Position numbers and translations under genes: made by a program | Source of the DNA: CAZIPN01 sp964541225 | GTDB lineage: Bacteria; Actinomycetota; Coriobacteriia; Anaerosomatales; JAAXUF01 | DNA: 64,000 nt | NCBI GenBank assembly: GCA_964541225.1 | Contig: CAZIPN010000008.1 | Location: 1 to 64,000 of the forward strand | Direction of reading: 5' to 3' | The notes under the pieces: generated by a model | Databases searched by the model: none | What the model saw: the letters and a program-made list of their open reading frames with translations, nothing else | What the model was told of the DNA's origin: nothing | Shown here: positions 26,975-35,763 of the stretch, piece by piece | How positions within the stretch are numbered: position 1 is the first letter of the stretch | Layout of the letters: the number at the start of each line of letters is the position of its first letter

Positions 26975-28304
26975 CAGCGGCGAGGGCGGGGCGGTGCGAT
27001 CAGGCGCGACCCGGCTGCGCGTGGCGTTTCGCACGCTGGGATGCAAGGTCAATCGTGCCGAAAGTGAGAGCATTGCCGCCGAGTTGCTCGGCAGCGGGGT
27101 GAGTGTGGTTGCGGCAGACGAGGCCGACGTCGTGGTCGTGAACACGTGCACCGTGACCGCCGAGGCAGACGCCAAGGCGCGCAAAGCGATTCGGCAGGCG
27201 TTGGCTGCGGCCCAGGCCCCGCTCGTTGTGGTGACAGGCTGCATGGCGGCGCTGGATGCCGATCAGATCGCGGCCCTCGGCGAACGCGTCGTTGTGGAGG
27301 CCGACAAGGAGCGTGTGCCGACGCTGGTCGAGGAGCTGCTGGGCCTGGGCGCCCGTGCGGCGTCAGCGAGTGCGCATGCGGCATTGGCGGGTCTGCGCGC
27401 CGGTGACGCATTCCGAACGCGTGTGGCGCTCAAGATCCAGGACGGATGCGACGCGTTTTGCACGTACTGCATCGTTCCCCACGCGCGCGGGGCCCCTCGC
27501 AGCGTCCCGCTTGACGAAGTCGTCGCCCAGACGAGTGCCCTCGTGGCGGCGAACGTGCGAGAGATCGTGCTGACAGGCGTCAACGTCGGCCGCTACTTCG
27601 ACAGCGCCCGCGATGCCCGGCTCGCCGACGCACTCCGGGCGGTCGCGGCGTGTGGTGTCGAGCGCATACGGCTCTCGAGCGTGGAGCCGCTCGACGTCAC
27701 ACCCGAACTCCTCGGCGTCATGGGGGCTACGCCCGCTTTCTGCCGACATCTCCACGTCCCGCTTCAGGCGGGCAACGACGGTGTGCTCGCGGCCATGGAC
27801 CGCGGCTACTCGACCGCCGACTTCGCGGCGCGCCTCGCCGCAGCTCGCGAGAGCCTGCCCGGCGTTGTGTTCACCACCGACGTGATAGCCGGCTTCCCCG
27901 GCGAGACGGCACACGAAGCGGCCGAGACACTCGCGTTCTGCGAATCGGTCGGCTTCTCGAGATTGCATGTCTTTCGGTATTCGCCGAGGCCCGGCACTCC
28001 CGCAGCGGCGCGGACCGACCACGTACCTGCCGCCGAGAGTCGCAGGCGCGCCGACGCGCTCCGTGAACTCTCCGAGCGGCTTGAAGGCGATCACGCCCGC
28101 TCGCGCATCGGGCAGATAGCCGAGGTGCTTGTGGAACGCCTTGATGTGCGCTCAGATGGGACTCGGATTGCCCAGGGCACGACGCGTGACTACGTGCGCG
28201 TGCGTTTCTCGGCAGGGGATGAGGGCGTGGGCGATCTGGCGAGTGTCATGCTGCGGGCCGTCGAAGGGGTACACCTCGAAGGAGAGCGTGTCGGCAGTGT
28301 TTGA
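26961..28304 (+). CDS. mtaB: MiaB-like tRNA methylthiotransferase (MtaB type)
   Basis: A 447-residue radical SAM enzyme, probably adding a methylthio group to t6A37 of tRNA. The N-terminal UPF0004 domain has FRTLGCKVNRAES, NTCTVT and TGCMA cysteines. The radical SAM core has GCDAFCTYCIVPHARG and LTGVNVGRYF, and a C-terminal TRAM-like region ends the protein. The ATG overlaps rsmE by 14 nt; a downstream GTG at 26994 is an alternative start. Confidence 0.92.
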   Translation: MRVASSGEGGAVRSGATRLRVAFRTLGCKVNRAESESIAAELLGSGVSVVAADEADVVVVNTCTVTAEADAKARKAIRQALAAAQAPLVVVTGCMAALDADQIAALGERVVVEADKERVPTLVEELLGLGARAASASAHAALAGLRAGDAFRTRVALKIQDGCDAFCTYCIVPHARGAPRSVPLDEVVAQTSALVAANVREIVLTGVNVGRYFDSARDARLADALRAVAACGVERIRLSSVEPLDVTPELLGVMGATPAFCRHLHVPLQAGNDGVLAAMDRGYSTADFAARLAAARESLPGVVFTTDVIAGFPGETAHEAAETLAFCESVGFSRLHVFRYSPRPGTPAAARTDHVPAAESRRRADALRELSERLEGDHARSRIGQIAEVLVERLDVRSDGTRIAQGTTRDYVRVRFSAGDEGVGDLASVMLRAVEGVHLEGERVGSV

Positions 28305-28311
28305 GAGTGCA

Positions 28312-28360
28312 TATAATGAGGGTGGCCGACACGCAGAAAGAGGCTCGAAGATGCTAGAAT
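28312..28360 (+). promoter_or_regulatory. Candidate promoters of the phoH operon
   Basis: A perfect TATAAT at 28312-28317 and an extended -10 (TGC-TAGAAT, 28352-28360) lie between mtaB and phoH. Neither has a clear -35 at 17 nt. Either would start the long operon that runs to recO. Confidence 0.5.
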
Positions 28361-28422
28361 TGGGCGGCGGACGCGACGCGATCGTCGCATGGAACACCGG
28401 GACTGGGGTGTAGAGCACCATC

Positions 28423-29406
28423 GTGGAATCCACGCAAATTCGCCTTGTCGTGCCGCCACAGATCGACATGACGCGACTGCTCGGACAAGGTGACGCGCTC
28501 CTGAGGCTCATCGAGGGCAGTTTCGAGTCCGACATCGCTGTGCGCGGCAATGAGATCACGATCACCGGGCAGGCTGGCGACGGCCAGACCGTCTCGTCTC
28601 TGTTCGCCGAGATGATTCAGCTCATCGAGCGCGGCGAGCAGCTCTCGACCGATTCTGTCGAGCGTTCGATCGACCTCGTCAAGCACGGGGAAGTCTCGCC
28701 GACCGCCCTTCATGGCGACGTGATCCTCACGCACAAAGGCCATGCGATCAGACCCAAGACGGCTGGTCAGAAGCGCTACGTCGATGCGATCCGGAAGAAC
28801 ACCGTGACGTTTGGCATTGGGCCAGCGGGCACCGGCAAGACCTACCTCGCGATGGCAATGGCAGTCGTTGCCCTCAAACGCAAGGAAGTTGGCCGGATCA
28901 TCCTCACGCGCCCCGCCGTGGAGGCCGGTGAGTCGCTCGGCTTCTTGCCGGGTACCCTCACAGAGAAGGTCGACCCGTATCTCCGTCCGCTCTACGACGC
29001 GCTCTTCGACATGATGGACGCCGAGAAATCCGCGGTGCTCACCGAACGTGGGGTGATAGAAATAGCTCCACTCGCCTATATGCGCGGCCGCACCCTCAAC
29101 GATTCGTTCGTGATTCTTGATGAGGCGCAAAACACCAGCCCAGAGCAGATGAAGATGTTCCTGACGCGTCTTGGCTTTGGGTCCAAGATCGTCATCACCG
29201 GCGATGTCACGCAGATCGATCTGCCGAGAGGGGCATCTGGGCTCAAGCAAGTCCGCGCGATTCTCGGCGACATTCCCGATATCGAATTCGTGGACTTGAC
29301 CGGCAAAGACGTTGTCAGACACAAGCTGGTACAACGCATAGTCACGGCGTACGGCGAGCACGAAGAGGCACGTGTGACCGCGCCGCACGACCTGGAGCTG
29401 ACCTGA
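28423..29406 (+). CDS. phoH: PhoH-family ATPase
   Basis: A 327-residue protein of the PhoH/YbeZ type, a predicted RNA-associated P-loop ATPase. The N-terminal region resembles a KH domain. Walker A GPAGTGKT is at 133-140 and Walker B is SFVILDEAQNTSPEQMKMFLTR. GTG start without a strong ribosome site. It is followed by the HD protein and ybeY, the usual phoH-ybeY neighbourhood for RNA and ribosome quality control. Confidence 0.94.
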   Translation: MESTQIRLVVPPQIDMTRLLGQGDALLRLIEGSFESDIAVRGNEITITGQAGDGQTVSSLFAEMIQLIERGEQLSTDSVERSIDLVKHGEVSPTALHGDVILTHKGHAIRPKTAGQKRYVDAIRKNTVTFGIGPAGTGKTYLAMAMAVVALKRKEVGRIILTRPAVEAGESLGFLPGTLTEKVDPYLRPLYDALFDMMDAEKSAVLTERGVIEIAPLAYMRGRTLNDSFVILDEAQNTSPEQMKMFLTRLGFGSKIVITGDVTQIDLPRGASGLKQVRAILGDIPDIEFVDLTGKDVVRHKLVQRIVTAYGEHEEARVTAPHDLELT

Positions 29407-29410
29407 CATC

Positions 29411-30397
29411 ATGGGCCGCTACAGCGAGATCACGTCGCGGGCTGTCTCCAAGCTGCCCGAGCCGTTCAGGAAGCCCCTCACCGGCAGTCTCGTCGTCTAC
29501 GCCTTGCTGGCTGCGGTGGGAGCGGCGGTCGTGGCCATGGGTACTCTCGTTGCGCTTGGTGCTGACTACGTGTTCGGAGGGCCGGGCCAGACGGCGGCGG
29601 CGTCTGGGCTCTGGGGTGCCATCGGCGCTGCCACCGCGACGCTGGTGGCCCTGCTCCTGATGCCGTTCGTGCGCGATGGGTTGGGTCTGGCCGAGGACAT
29701 ACGTTTGCTGGAGGCGGCAAGTCCCGCACACCCACTCATGAAGGAGCTCATCACGCGTGCTCCCGGGACGTACACTCACTCTGTGGCCACGGCCAATCTC
29801 GCCGAAGCAGCCGCTGAGGCTATTGGCGCGGACGCATTGCTCACGCGGGTGGGTTCCTACTACCACGACATCGGGAAGATTCGCCGTCCGGTGTATTTCT
29901 TCGAGAATCAGCAGGCGGGCATCAATCCACATGACGAAGCGCGCCCGCAGCTCTCGGCGATGATCATCACCGCTCACGTGGACGATGGACTTGAGTTCGC
30001 GAAAAAGTACCATTTGTCGCCCAAGATCCTGGCGATCATCCGGCAACACCACGGCACGAGTCTCGTGCGCTACTTCTACAACAAGGCCGCTGCGATGGAC
30101 GCGGGGGTCTTTGAGGCGGACTATCGGTACCAGGGTGAGAAGCCAACGTCCCGTGAAGCTGCTCTGGTGATGTTGGCCGACTCGTGCGAAGCTGCGGTTC
30201 GAGCGCTCCAGCAGCCAACGGAAGCGCGGGTGCGAGCGGTCGTGAGATCGGTGGTCGAAGAGAAACTGACGGACGGACAGCTCGATGACTCAACGCTATC
30301 GGTGAGCGACATGGAGCGCGTTGTCGATACGTATTCATCCCTGCTGACCAGCATGTATCATGCGCGGTGTGAGTATCCGCCGCCACCCAAACGATGA
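29411..30397 (+). CDS. HD phosphohydrolase, short PgpH/YqfF-like
   Basis: A 328-residue protein. Two hydrophobic segments (VVYALLAAVGAAVVAMGTLVAL and SGLWGAIGAATATLVALLLMPF) precede a cytoplasmic HD domain with GTYTHSVATANLAEAAAEAIG, the metal site YYHDIGKIRRP, and IRQHHGT and DSCEAAVRAL. This matches the catalytic end of PgpH/YqfF, which hydrolyses cyclic di-AMP. The large extracellular 7TMR-HDED sensor of the usual protein of about 700 residues is absent. Encoded between phoH and ybeY, where full-length PgpH also sits. Confidence 0.88.
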   Translation: MGRYSEITSRAVSKLPEPFRKPLTGSLVVYALLAAVGAAVVAMGTLVALGADYVFGGPGQTAAASGLWGAIGAATATLVALLLMPFVRDGLGLAEDIRLLEAASPAHPLMKELITRAPGTYTHSVATANLAEAAAEAIGADALLTRVGSYYHDIGKIRRPVYFFENQQAGINPHDEARPQLSAMIITAHVDDGLEFAKKYHLSPKILAIIRQHHGTSLVRYFYNKAAAMDAGVFEADYRYQGEKPTSREAALVMLADSCEAAVRALQQPTEARVRAVVRSVVEEKLTDGQLDDSTLSVSDMERVVDTYSSLLTSMYHARCEYPPPPKR

Positions 30398-30409
30398 GGA
30401 GTTGGACCG

Positions 30410-30859
30410 ATGCGGATCAGTATCGTGAGTCATCGCGAGCCTGAGCTGCTCGATCTTTCCGCGTTCGAGCGCTTGGCGGCTTTCGTCTTGGATCGAGAAA
30501 GTGCGCCGGCGTACACGGAACTCTCGATAGCGATTGTCGATCTTGACGAGATGAGCGAGCTCAACGAGCGGTATCGGGGCGTGAAGGGGCCAACCGATGT
30601 GCTGTCGTTTGAGTGCGACGATTTGTGTGCGGCTCCGGACCCAGAAGAACCCGTGACGCTTGGGGATGTCGTCATCGCCCCTGAGGTCGCCGAGACGCAG
30701 GCCGAGGAATACGGCCATACCGTCGAAGAGGAGCTGAACTTGTTGCTTGTGCACGGGGTGCTCCATCTGCTCGGCTACAACCATGAGGAGGACAGCGACG
30801 CCGCCGTGATGCAGGCCAGAGAGCGCGCGCTCCTGACCGCGTGGTCGGCGGCTGGCTGA
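30410..30859 (+). CDS. ybeY: Endoribonuclease YbeY
   Basis: A 149-residue metal-dependent RNase for 16S rRNA maturation. The zinc motif HGVLHLLGYNHEED (HxxxHxxGxxH) and LNERYRGVKGPTDVLSFE are diagnostic. ATG after GAGGAG. Confidence 0.96.
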   Translation: MRISIVSHREPELLDLSAFERLAAFVLDRESAPAYTELSIAIVDLDEMSELNERYRGVKGPTDVLSFECDDLCAAPDPEEPVTLGDVVIAPEVAETQAEEYGHTVEEELNLLLVHGVLHLLGYNHEEDSDAAVMQARERALLTAWSAAG

Positions 30860-30864
30860 CATCG

Positions 30865-31572
30865 ATGACCGCGAAGAGCCGCTCTGTCCTATGGAGCTTC
30901 AACTACGCGATTGGCGGCGTAGTCTACGCACTTCGCACTCAGCGCAACATGCGCATCCACGTGGCCGCTGCCCTGGTCACACTCGTGGGGACGGTGGCGC
31001 TGCGCGTGTCGGCCATCGGGCTTGCGGCCGTGATCTTCGCGATCAGCCTGGTGTTCGTGACGGAGCTGGTCAACACGGCCATCGAAGCGGCTGTCGACCT
31101 ATCTGTCCAGAGCTACGACCCGCTCGCGAAGGTCGCCAAGGATGTGGCGGCAGGAGCGGTGCTCATTGCTGCCTCCAACGCGGTTGTCATCGCCTACCTC
31201 GTGCTGTTCTCTCCGGTGCAACGCTACATGCAGGGTGGTTTGGGGTGGGCGCACGCCGCACCTGCCTCACTTACCGTGGTGTCATTGGGCATCACCGTCC
31301 TGCTGGTCATCGCGCTCAAGGCGATGTCGCGGGAGGGTTCGTTTCTGCATGGTGGCTGGCCGAGCGGACACGCGGCGCTCGCGTTTGGGGCTGCGGTGGC
31401 CCTGGGGTATGCAACCGGAAGCGCGGGAGCGCTCGTCCTCGGGCTGTTCATCGCGGTGCTTGTTGCGCAAAGCCGAGTGGAAGGGGAGATCCACACGATT
31501 CCGCAGGTTCTTCTCGGGGCACTGCTGGGGACCCTGACCGTGACCGCTGTCTATCAGGTATTCTTCCGATGA
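30865..31572 (+). CDS. Lipid kinase (DgkA-like)/PAP2 phosphatase fusion
   Basis: A protein of about 235 residues with two membrane domains. The first half is a prokaryotic diacylglycerol/undecaprenol kinase: FNYAIGGVVYALRTQRNMRIH, ELVNTAIEAAVDL, and AKVAKDVAAGAVLIAA. The second half is PAP2-like: GGWPSGHAALAFG, then SRVEGEIHTIPQVLLGALLG. In the PAP2 triad the final Asp is Gln, and the first KxxxxxxRP motif is reduced to KAMSREG, so phosphatase activity is doubtful. It may recycle undecaprenol lipids. Start could be ATG 30865 or GTG 30841. Confidence 0.88.
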   Translation: MTAKSRSVLWSFNYAIGGVVYALRTQRNMRIHVAAALVTLVGTVALRVSAIGLAAVIFAISLVFVTELVNTAIEAAVDLSVQSYDPLAKVAKDVAAGAVLIAASNAVVIAYLVLFSPVQRYMQGGLGWAHAAPASLTVVSLGITVLLVIALKAMSREGSFLHGGWPSGHAALAFGAAVALGYATGSAGALVLGLFIAVLVAQSRVEGEIHTIPQVLLGALLGTLTVTAVYQVFFR

Positions 31573-31615
31573 TGGGTGCCATGCATACGACATGTGACGT
31601 CTTTGCGGAGGCCGA

Positions 31616-32884
31616 GTGATCTTCGTAGTCGCCGCGCTTCTGATCGTCTTCGGCGTAGCGGCAGCCGTGCTCGCGGCAGCAGAAACCGCCGTCATGCTGC
31701 TTCCACCGGGACGCGTGCACCGGCTTGTTGAGGCGGAGCGTCGCGGTGGGATGTCTCTCGAGGCGCTTTCGGCGCGTCCGTATCGGGTGAGAGCAGCCTC
31801 AGCATTGTGCGTCGGATTCGCCTTGGCTGCGGCGACCGTGCTTGGCGTGCAGGTGGGGGCGCTCGTGCACGTTGGAGCCGAGGGGGTGTGGGAACTTCTG
31901 GGCGTGCTGGTTGGCGTCGCCGTTGTGTTCGGGTTCGGGCAAGCACTTCCTCGGTCCCTCGCTGCGGCCAACCCTGAAGATGTCGCGCTGGATGCGGCCC
32001 CGACCGCGCTGGTGCTCGTGGGCGTTCTGTATCCCATCGCACGCATCCTTGCCTCGCCATTTGCGTGGGTGATCCGTGTGGCGGGTGCCGAGAGACCCGC
32101 GTCGCCGTGGGCGACGGCTGCCGAGCAACGCGCGATCGAAACCGACGAAGAGAGCGAGCGCGAGGAAGCCGAGGAGGCATGGCTTGAGGCAGTCTCCGAC
32201 TTCGCCGAGAAGGTCGTGCGCGAGGTGATGGTGCCGCGCACCGACATGCGTGCGCTGCCGGACACCGCACTCGTGCACGATGCTGTGGCGCTCATCGACG
32301 CGACGGGCTTCAGTCGCCTGCCGGTCTTCCATGAGACCACCGACGATATCCGGGGTGTGCTCTATGCGAAGGACCTGCTCGTTGCCCTGGGAAGCGGGCA
32401 GGCAGATGGGCCGATTGCTCCGCTGGCTCGGGCACCATACTTCGTCCCAGAGACCAAGCCTGTCGAGGAGTTGCTCGGCGAGATGCGCTCGAAGACGCAC
32501 ATTGCAATTGTCGCCGACGAGTATGGTGGGACGGCGGGGCTCGTAACGCTGGAGGATCTCATCGAGGAGATCGTCGGCGAAATCTCGGACGAATACGACA
32601 GAGCGGTCGAGCTGCTAGTAGACTTGGGCGAAGGGCGCTATCAGGTTGATGCGCGACTGCCAGTCGATGATCTCAATGAGCAGTTCGGGACCGAGATCGA
32701 GACCGACGTGGACTCGGTTGGGGGACTGTTCACCGAGTTGGTTGGGCGGATACCCGATGTTGGCGAAGACGTAGAGCTTGAAGGGCTGCGCCTGACCGTG
32801 ACGGAATTGGAGGGCACGCGGGTTCGACAGTTGACGGTCGAGCCGGCTGCCGTGATCAACGAACAAGGAGAGCACGATGCGTAA
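31616..32884 (+). CDS. CNNM/CorC-type membrane protein with CBS pair
   Basis: A 422-residue protein of the HlyC/CorC family. It has an N-terminal DUF21 membrane domain, the linker VREVMVPRTDMRALP, a CBS pair (ATGFSRLPVFHETTDDIRGVLYAKDLL; TKTHIAIVADEYGG-like TVTLED region), and a C-terminal CorC_HlyC domain (YQVDARLPVDDLNEQFG). Homologues are linked to magnesium or other cation efflux. GTG start after GCGGAGG. Overlaps cdd by 8 nt. Confidence 0.93.
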   Translation: MIFVVAALLIVFGVAAAVLAAAETAVMLLPPGRVHRLVEAERRGGMSLEALSARPYRVRAASALCVGFALAAATVLGVQVGALVHVGAEGVWELLGVLVGVAVVFGFGQALPRSLAAANPEDVALDAAPTALVLVGVLYPIARILASPFAWVIRVAGAERPASPWATAAEQRAIETDEESEREEAEEAWLEAVSDFAEKVVREVMVPRTDMRALPDTALVHDAVALIDATGFSRLPVFHETTDDIRGVLYAKDLLVALGSGQADGPIAPLARAPYFVPETKPVEELLGEMRSKTHIAIVADEYGGTAGLVTLEDLIEEIVGEISDEYDRAVELLVDLGEGRYQVDARLPVDDLNEQFGTEIETDVDSVGGLFTELVGRIPDVGEDVELEGLRLTVTELEGTRVRQLTVEPAAVINEQGEHDA

Positions 32885-33296
32885 TCTGACTCAGCCGGAC
32901 CTAGCCCTCCTCGCTTTTGCCCGAGAAGTGCAGGAGAAGGCCTACGCGCCGTACTCAGGCTTTCGGGTCGGGGCGGCCGTGTATGCGGACGGCGACATCT
33001 TCCAGGGTGTGAATGTCGAGAACGCCGCGTTCAGTGCGACGATGTGCGCGGAACGTTCGGCGCTGAGTGCGGCGGTGGCTGCGGGTTGCACCGACGTCAC
33101 GGCTATCGCGGTGGTCGGCAGCTCGGAGACCCCGACAGTGCCGTGCGGATGCTGCCGACAGGTTCTCGCTGAGTTCAATCCAGACATGCGTGTCATCATG
33201 GGTGGCTCGACTGACGAGGTGCTGGTGATGACGCTCGGCGAGCTTCTGCCGGAGGCGTTTTCGAACAGGATTCTCGATCAGGACGCCAAGGTCTAG
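32877..33296 (+). CDS. cdd: Cytidine deaminase
   Basis: A 139-residue tetrameric-type deaminase of the pyrimidine salvage pathway. The zinc ligands are Cys57, Cys90 and Cys93, and Glu59 is the proton shuttle (MCAERSA; PCGCCRQVLAEF). ATG inside the end of the previous gene. deoC downstream suggests a nucleoside-salvage pair within the era operon. Confidence 0.96.
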   Translation: MRNLTQPDLALLAFAREVQEKAYAPYSGFRVGAAVYADGDIFQGVNVENAAFSATMCAERSALSAAVAAGCTDVTAIAVVGSSETPTVPCGCCRQVLAEFNPDMRVIMGGSTDEVLVMTLGELLPEAFSNRILDQDAKV

Positions 33297-34223
33297 GTGG
33301 GAGCAGGAGCGCCAAGCGATGCCAGCGGGCCGACACGGAGCGGATTTGTCGCACTCGTCGGCAGGCCGAACGTTGGAAAATCTACGCTCACGAATGCGGT
33401 CGTCGGACACAAGATCGCGATAACGTCAGACACGCCGCAGACGACGCGGCAGCGACTGCGCGCGATCCTGGACCGCGATGATGCCCAGCTCGTGATTGTC
33501 GACACGCCAGGTCTGCACAAGCCTCACGACGTTCTGGGGCAGGAGCTGAACCGCGCGGCGCTCAGAGCGCTTGATGACGTGGATGTGGTGGCGATGTTGA
33601 TAGACGCCACGCAGCCGGTCGGCCGGGGTGACGAATGGGTCGCCGGCCATGTGGCGAGATCGCGGGCAAAGCGAGTGCTCGTGGTCACGAAGTCGGATCT
33701 CGCGACGCGAGAGACGATCGAGCGCCAAGTACAAGCGGCGTCTAAGCTCGCCGATTTCGATGATGTGCTCGTGGTGTCCGCCGTTGAGGGCACCAATGTG
33801 GACCAGTTCGTGGAAACGGTAGTGGTCTACCTGCCGCAGGGTCCGCGCTGGTTTCCCGCCGACATGCCCAGCGACCAGCCAATCGAGGTCACCCTTGCCG
33901 AGTTCGTGCGCGAGAAGATCCTGCGCTCCACTCGCGACGAGGTTCCGCACGCTGTCGGCGTCGTCATTGATGACTTCACCTACGACGACAAGAAGGATCT
34001 TTTCAGCATCTGGGCGATCATCTACGTGGAGCGCGATTCTCAGAAGGGGATCGTGATTGGCAAGGGCGGAGAGATGCTCAAGGCAATCGGCAGTGAGGCC
34101 CGCGTGGACCTGGAACGGCTTCTCGGCGGGAAGGTGTTTCTGAACCTCAGTGTCAAGGTGAAGAAGGACTGGCGACGCGATGCGTCACAGATCCACCGGT
34201 TCGGCTACGGGGACGGGCGGTGA
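33297..34223 (+). CDS. era: GTPase Era
   Basis: A 308-residue GTPase for 30S assembly. G1 GRPNVGKSTL, G3 DTPGLHKP and G4 TKSDL are followed by a KH domain (VIGKGGEMLKAIGSEARVDLE). GTG immediately after the cdd stop; the stop overlaps the deoC ATG. Confidence 0.97.
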   Translation: MGAGAPSDASGPTRSGFVALVGRPNVGKSTLTNAVVGHKIAITSDTPQTTRQRLRAILDRDDAQLVIVDTPGLHKPHDVLGQELNRAALRALDDVDVVAMLIDATQPVGRGDEWVAGHVARSRAKRVLVVTKSDLATRETIERQVQAASKLADFDDVLVVSAVEGTNVDQFVETVVVYLPQGPRWFPADMPSDQPIEVTLAEFVREKILRSTRDEVPHAVGVVIDDFTYDDKKDLFSIWAIIYVERDSQKGIVIGKGGEMLKAIGSEARVDLERLLGGKVFLNLSVKVKKDWRRDASQIHRFGYGDGR

Positions 34224-34915
34224 TGCGGATGGACGCTGCCGCTCTGGCGTCGCGAATTGACCAGACGCTTCTGGCGCCGACAACAGGATTTGGCGAAGGC
34301 AAACGCTGGATTGAAGCCAACCACGACGTGGGCTTCGCTTCGCTGTGCGTGGCGCCATTTCTGGCGGCCATTGCCGCGCAGCAACTCGTCGGCAGCACCA
34401 CGAAGGCCTGCTCTGTAGTGGCATTTCCGTTCGGGTACGCGATGAGCGAGAGCAAAGCCGAGGAAGCCAGACGCCTCGTCGCGCTGGGCTGCGAAGAGAT
34501 CGACATGGTCATCAACGTGGCGGCGCTGCTTGAGGGAGAGAATGCCTTCGTGCATCGCGACATCGGAGCGGTGGTGGCGGCCGTCGAGCGTGAGAGCGGC
34601 GGCGGCGGCGTCGTGAAGGTGATCCTGGAGACAGCGCTACTCGAGAACCGGGACATCGAGCGCGGCTGTCACCTGGCGGTTGAGGCGGGTGCGAGCTTCG
34701 TCAAGACGTCGACCGGATTCGGTCCGAGAGGCGCGAGCGTTGAAGATGTGCAGATCATGCGTGCTGCGGTTGGTCCCGACATTGGCGTGAAGGCCGCTGG
34801 TGGGATTCGCGATCTGGACACCGCGCTCGCGATGCTTGAGGCGGGGGCGACGCGCATCGGCACCTCGGCAGGTGACGCGATACTGGCCGAAGCACGCGGC
34901 CGCGAGACGCCCTGA
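34223..34915 (+). CDS. deoC: Deoxyribose-phosphate aldolase
   Basis: A 230-residue class I aldolase that cleaves 2-deoxyribose 5-phosphate. The Schiff-base Lys lies in SFVKTSTGFGPRGAS; VILETALL and GVKAAGGIRDLDTA are also conserved. The ATG overlaps era; ATG 34229 and GTG 34220 are near alternatives. Sits with cdd in a deoxynucleoside salvage pair. Confidence 0.95.
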   Translation: MRMDAAALASRIDQTLLAPTTGFGEGKRWIEANHDVGFASLCVAPFLAAIAAQQLVGSTTKACSVVAFPFGYAMSESKAEEARRLVALGCEEIDMVINVAALLEGENAFVHRDIGAVVAAVERESGGGGVVKVILETALLENRDIERGCHLAVEAGASFVKTSTGFGPRGASVEDVQIMRAAVGPDIGVKAAGGIRDLDTALAMLEAGATRIGTSAGDAILAEARGRETP

Positions 34916-34916
34916 G

Positions 34917-35675
34917 ATGGCTGCCTATCCAGCGCGGGTGCTCGTGCTGCGCAAGACCAAGCTCAGGGAAACCGACATGATTCTGACGCTTCTTGCCGAG
35001 GATGGCCGACAGATCCGGGCGGTCGCGAAGGGTCTGCGCAAGCCAGGCGGGAGGTTTGGCGGGCGGCTCGAGCCGTATGCGGTGGCGGACGTGCTGTTGC
35101 ACACGGGTCGCTCGCTTGATGTGGTGTCCGAGGCGGTCACAGTCTCTGCGAACGCGGCGCTGCGCGAGGACTTCGACCGCAACTCGGCGGCGGCTGTGCT
35201 GGTCGATCTGCTGGACAAGATCTCGGTCGAAGGCCAGCCGGAACCGAAGCTGTTTGCGCTTGCGACGACCACGCTCGATGTCATGCAGGATGCACCCGCC
35301 AACGCACTTCCTGCGCTTGTCGTTGCGTTTCTCGCCAAAGCGATGGCGATGCATGGCTACCGGCCAGAACTCGAGGTGTGCGCATCATGCGGCAGCGAGC
35401 TGGGTGACAGCCGCTCGTTTTCGGCCGCCGGAGGCGGGGCCGTGTGCGCAGCGTGCGGAGCTGTCGACGCGAGTGCTCTGCGCTTTGGCGCCGAAGGCCG
35501 GGCGTGGCTCGGCAGGCTTCTCGGTGCGCGGATGGCCGAGATCCCCACACTCGATATGCCAGCCGCAGCGGTCGCCGACTGCTTTGGCCTGCTGCGAGCG
35601 TTCATCGCCTATCACATTGAGGCGCGTCTGCGAGCGCTGGACTTCTACGCGACACAGCTCTCGCCTGCGCGCTGA
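34917..35675 (+). CDS. recO: DNA repair protein RecO
   Basis: A 252-residue recombination mediator that helps RecR load RecA. The N-terminal OB fold starts YPARVLVLRKTKLRETDMIL, with the KGLRKPGGRFGGRLEP segment. The C-terminal helical domain holds a four-Cys zinc site (CASCG...CAACG). ATG one base after deoC. Last gene of the operon. Confidence 0.95.
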   Translation: MAAYPARVLVLRKTKLRETDMILTLLAEDGRQIRAVAKGLRKPGGRFGGRLEPYAVADVLLHTGRSLDVVSEAVTVSANAALREDFDRNSAAAVLVDLLDKISVEGQPEPKLFALATTTLDVMQDAPANALPALVVAFLAKAMAMHGYRPELEVCASCGSELGDSRSFSAAGGGAVCAACGAVDASALRFGAEGRAWLGRLLGARMAEIPTLDMPAAAVADCFGLLRAFIAYHIEARLRALDFYATQLSPAR

Positions 35676-35710
35676 GGACGCTGGCCGCCAACGTCGTGCT
35701 CACAGCGCAA

Positions 35711-35743
35711 CGAACCCCGATCGGATGTGCCGACCGGGGTTCG
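35711..35743. terminator. Bidirectional hairpin between recO and bfr-like gene
   Basis: CGAACCCCGATCGG (35711-35724) pairs with CCGACCGGGGTTCG (35730-35743) with one mismatch and a 5-nt loop. It lies between convergent genes and probably ends both transcripts, though no U-tract follows on either strand. Confidence 0.65.
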
Positions 35744-35763
35744 GGAGTGCCGGACCTTCTCGC

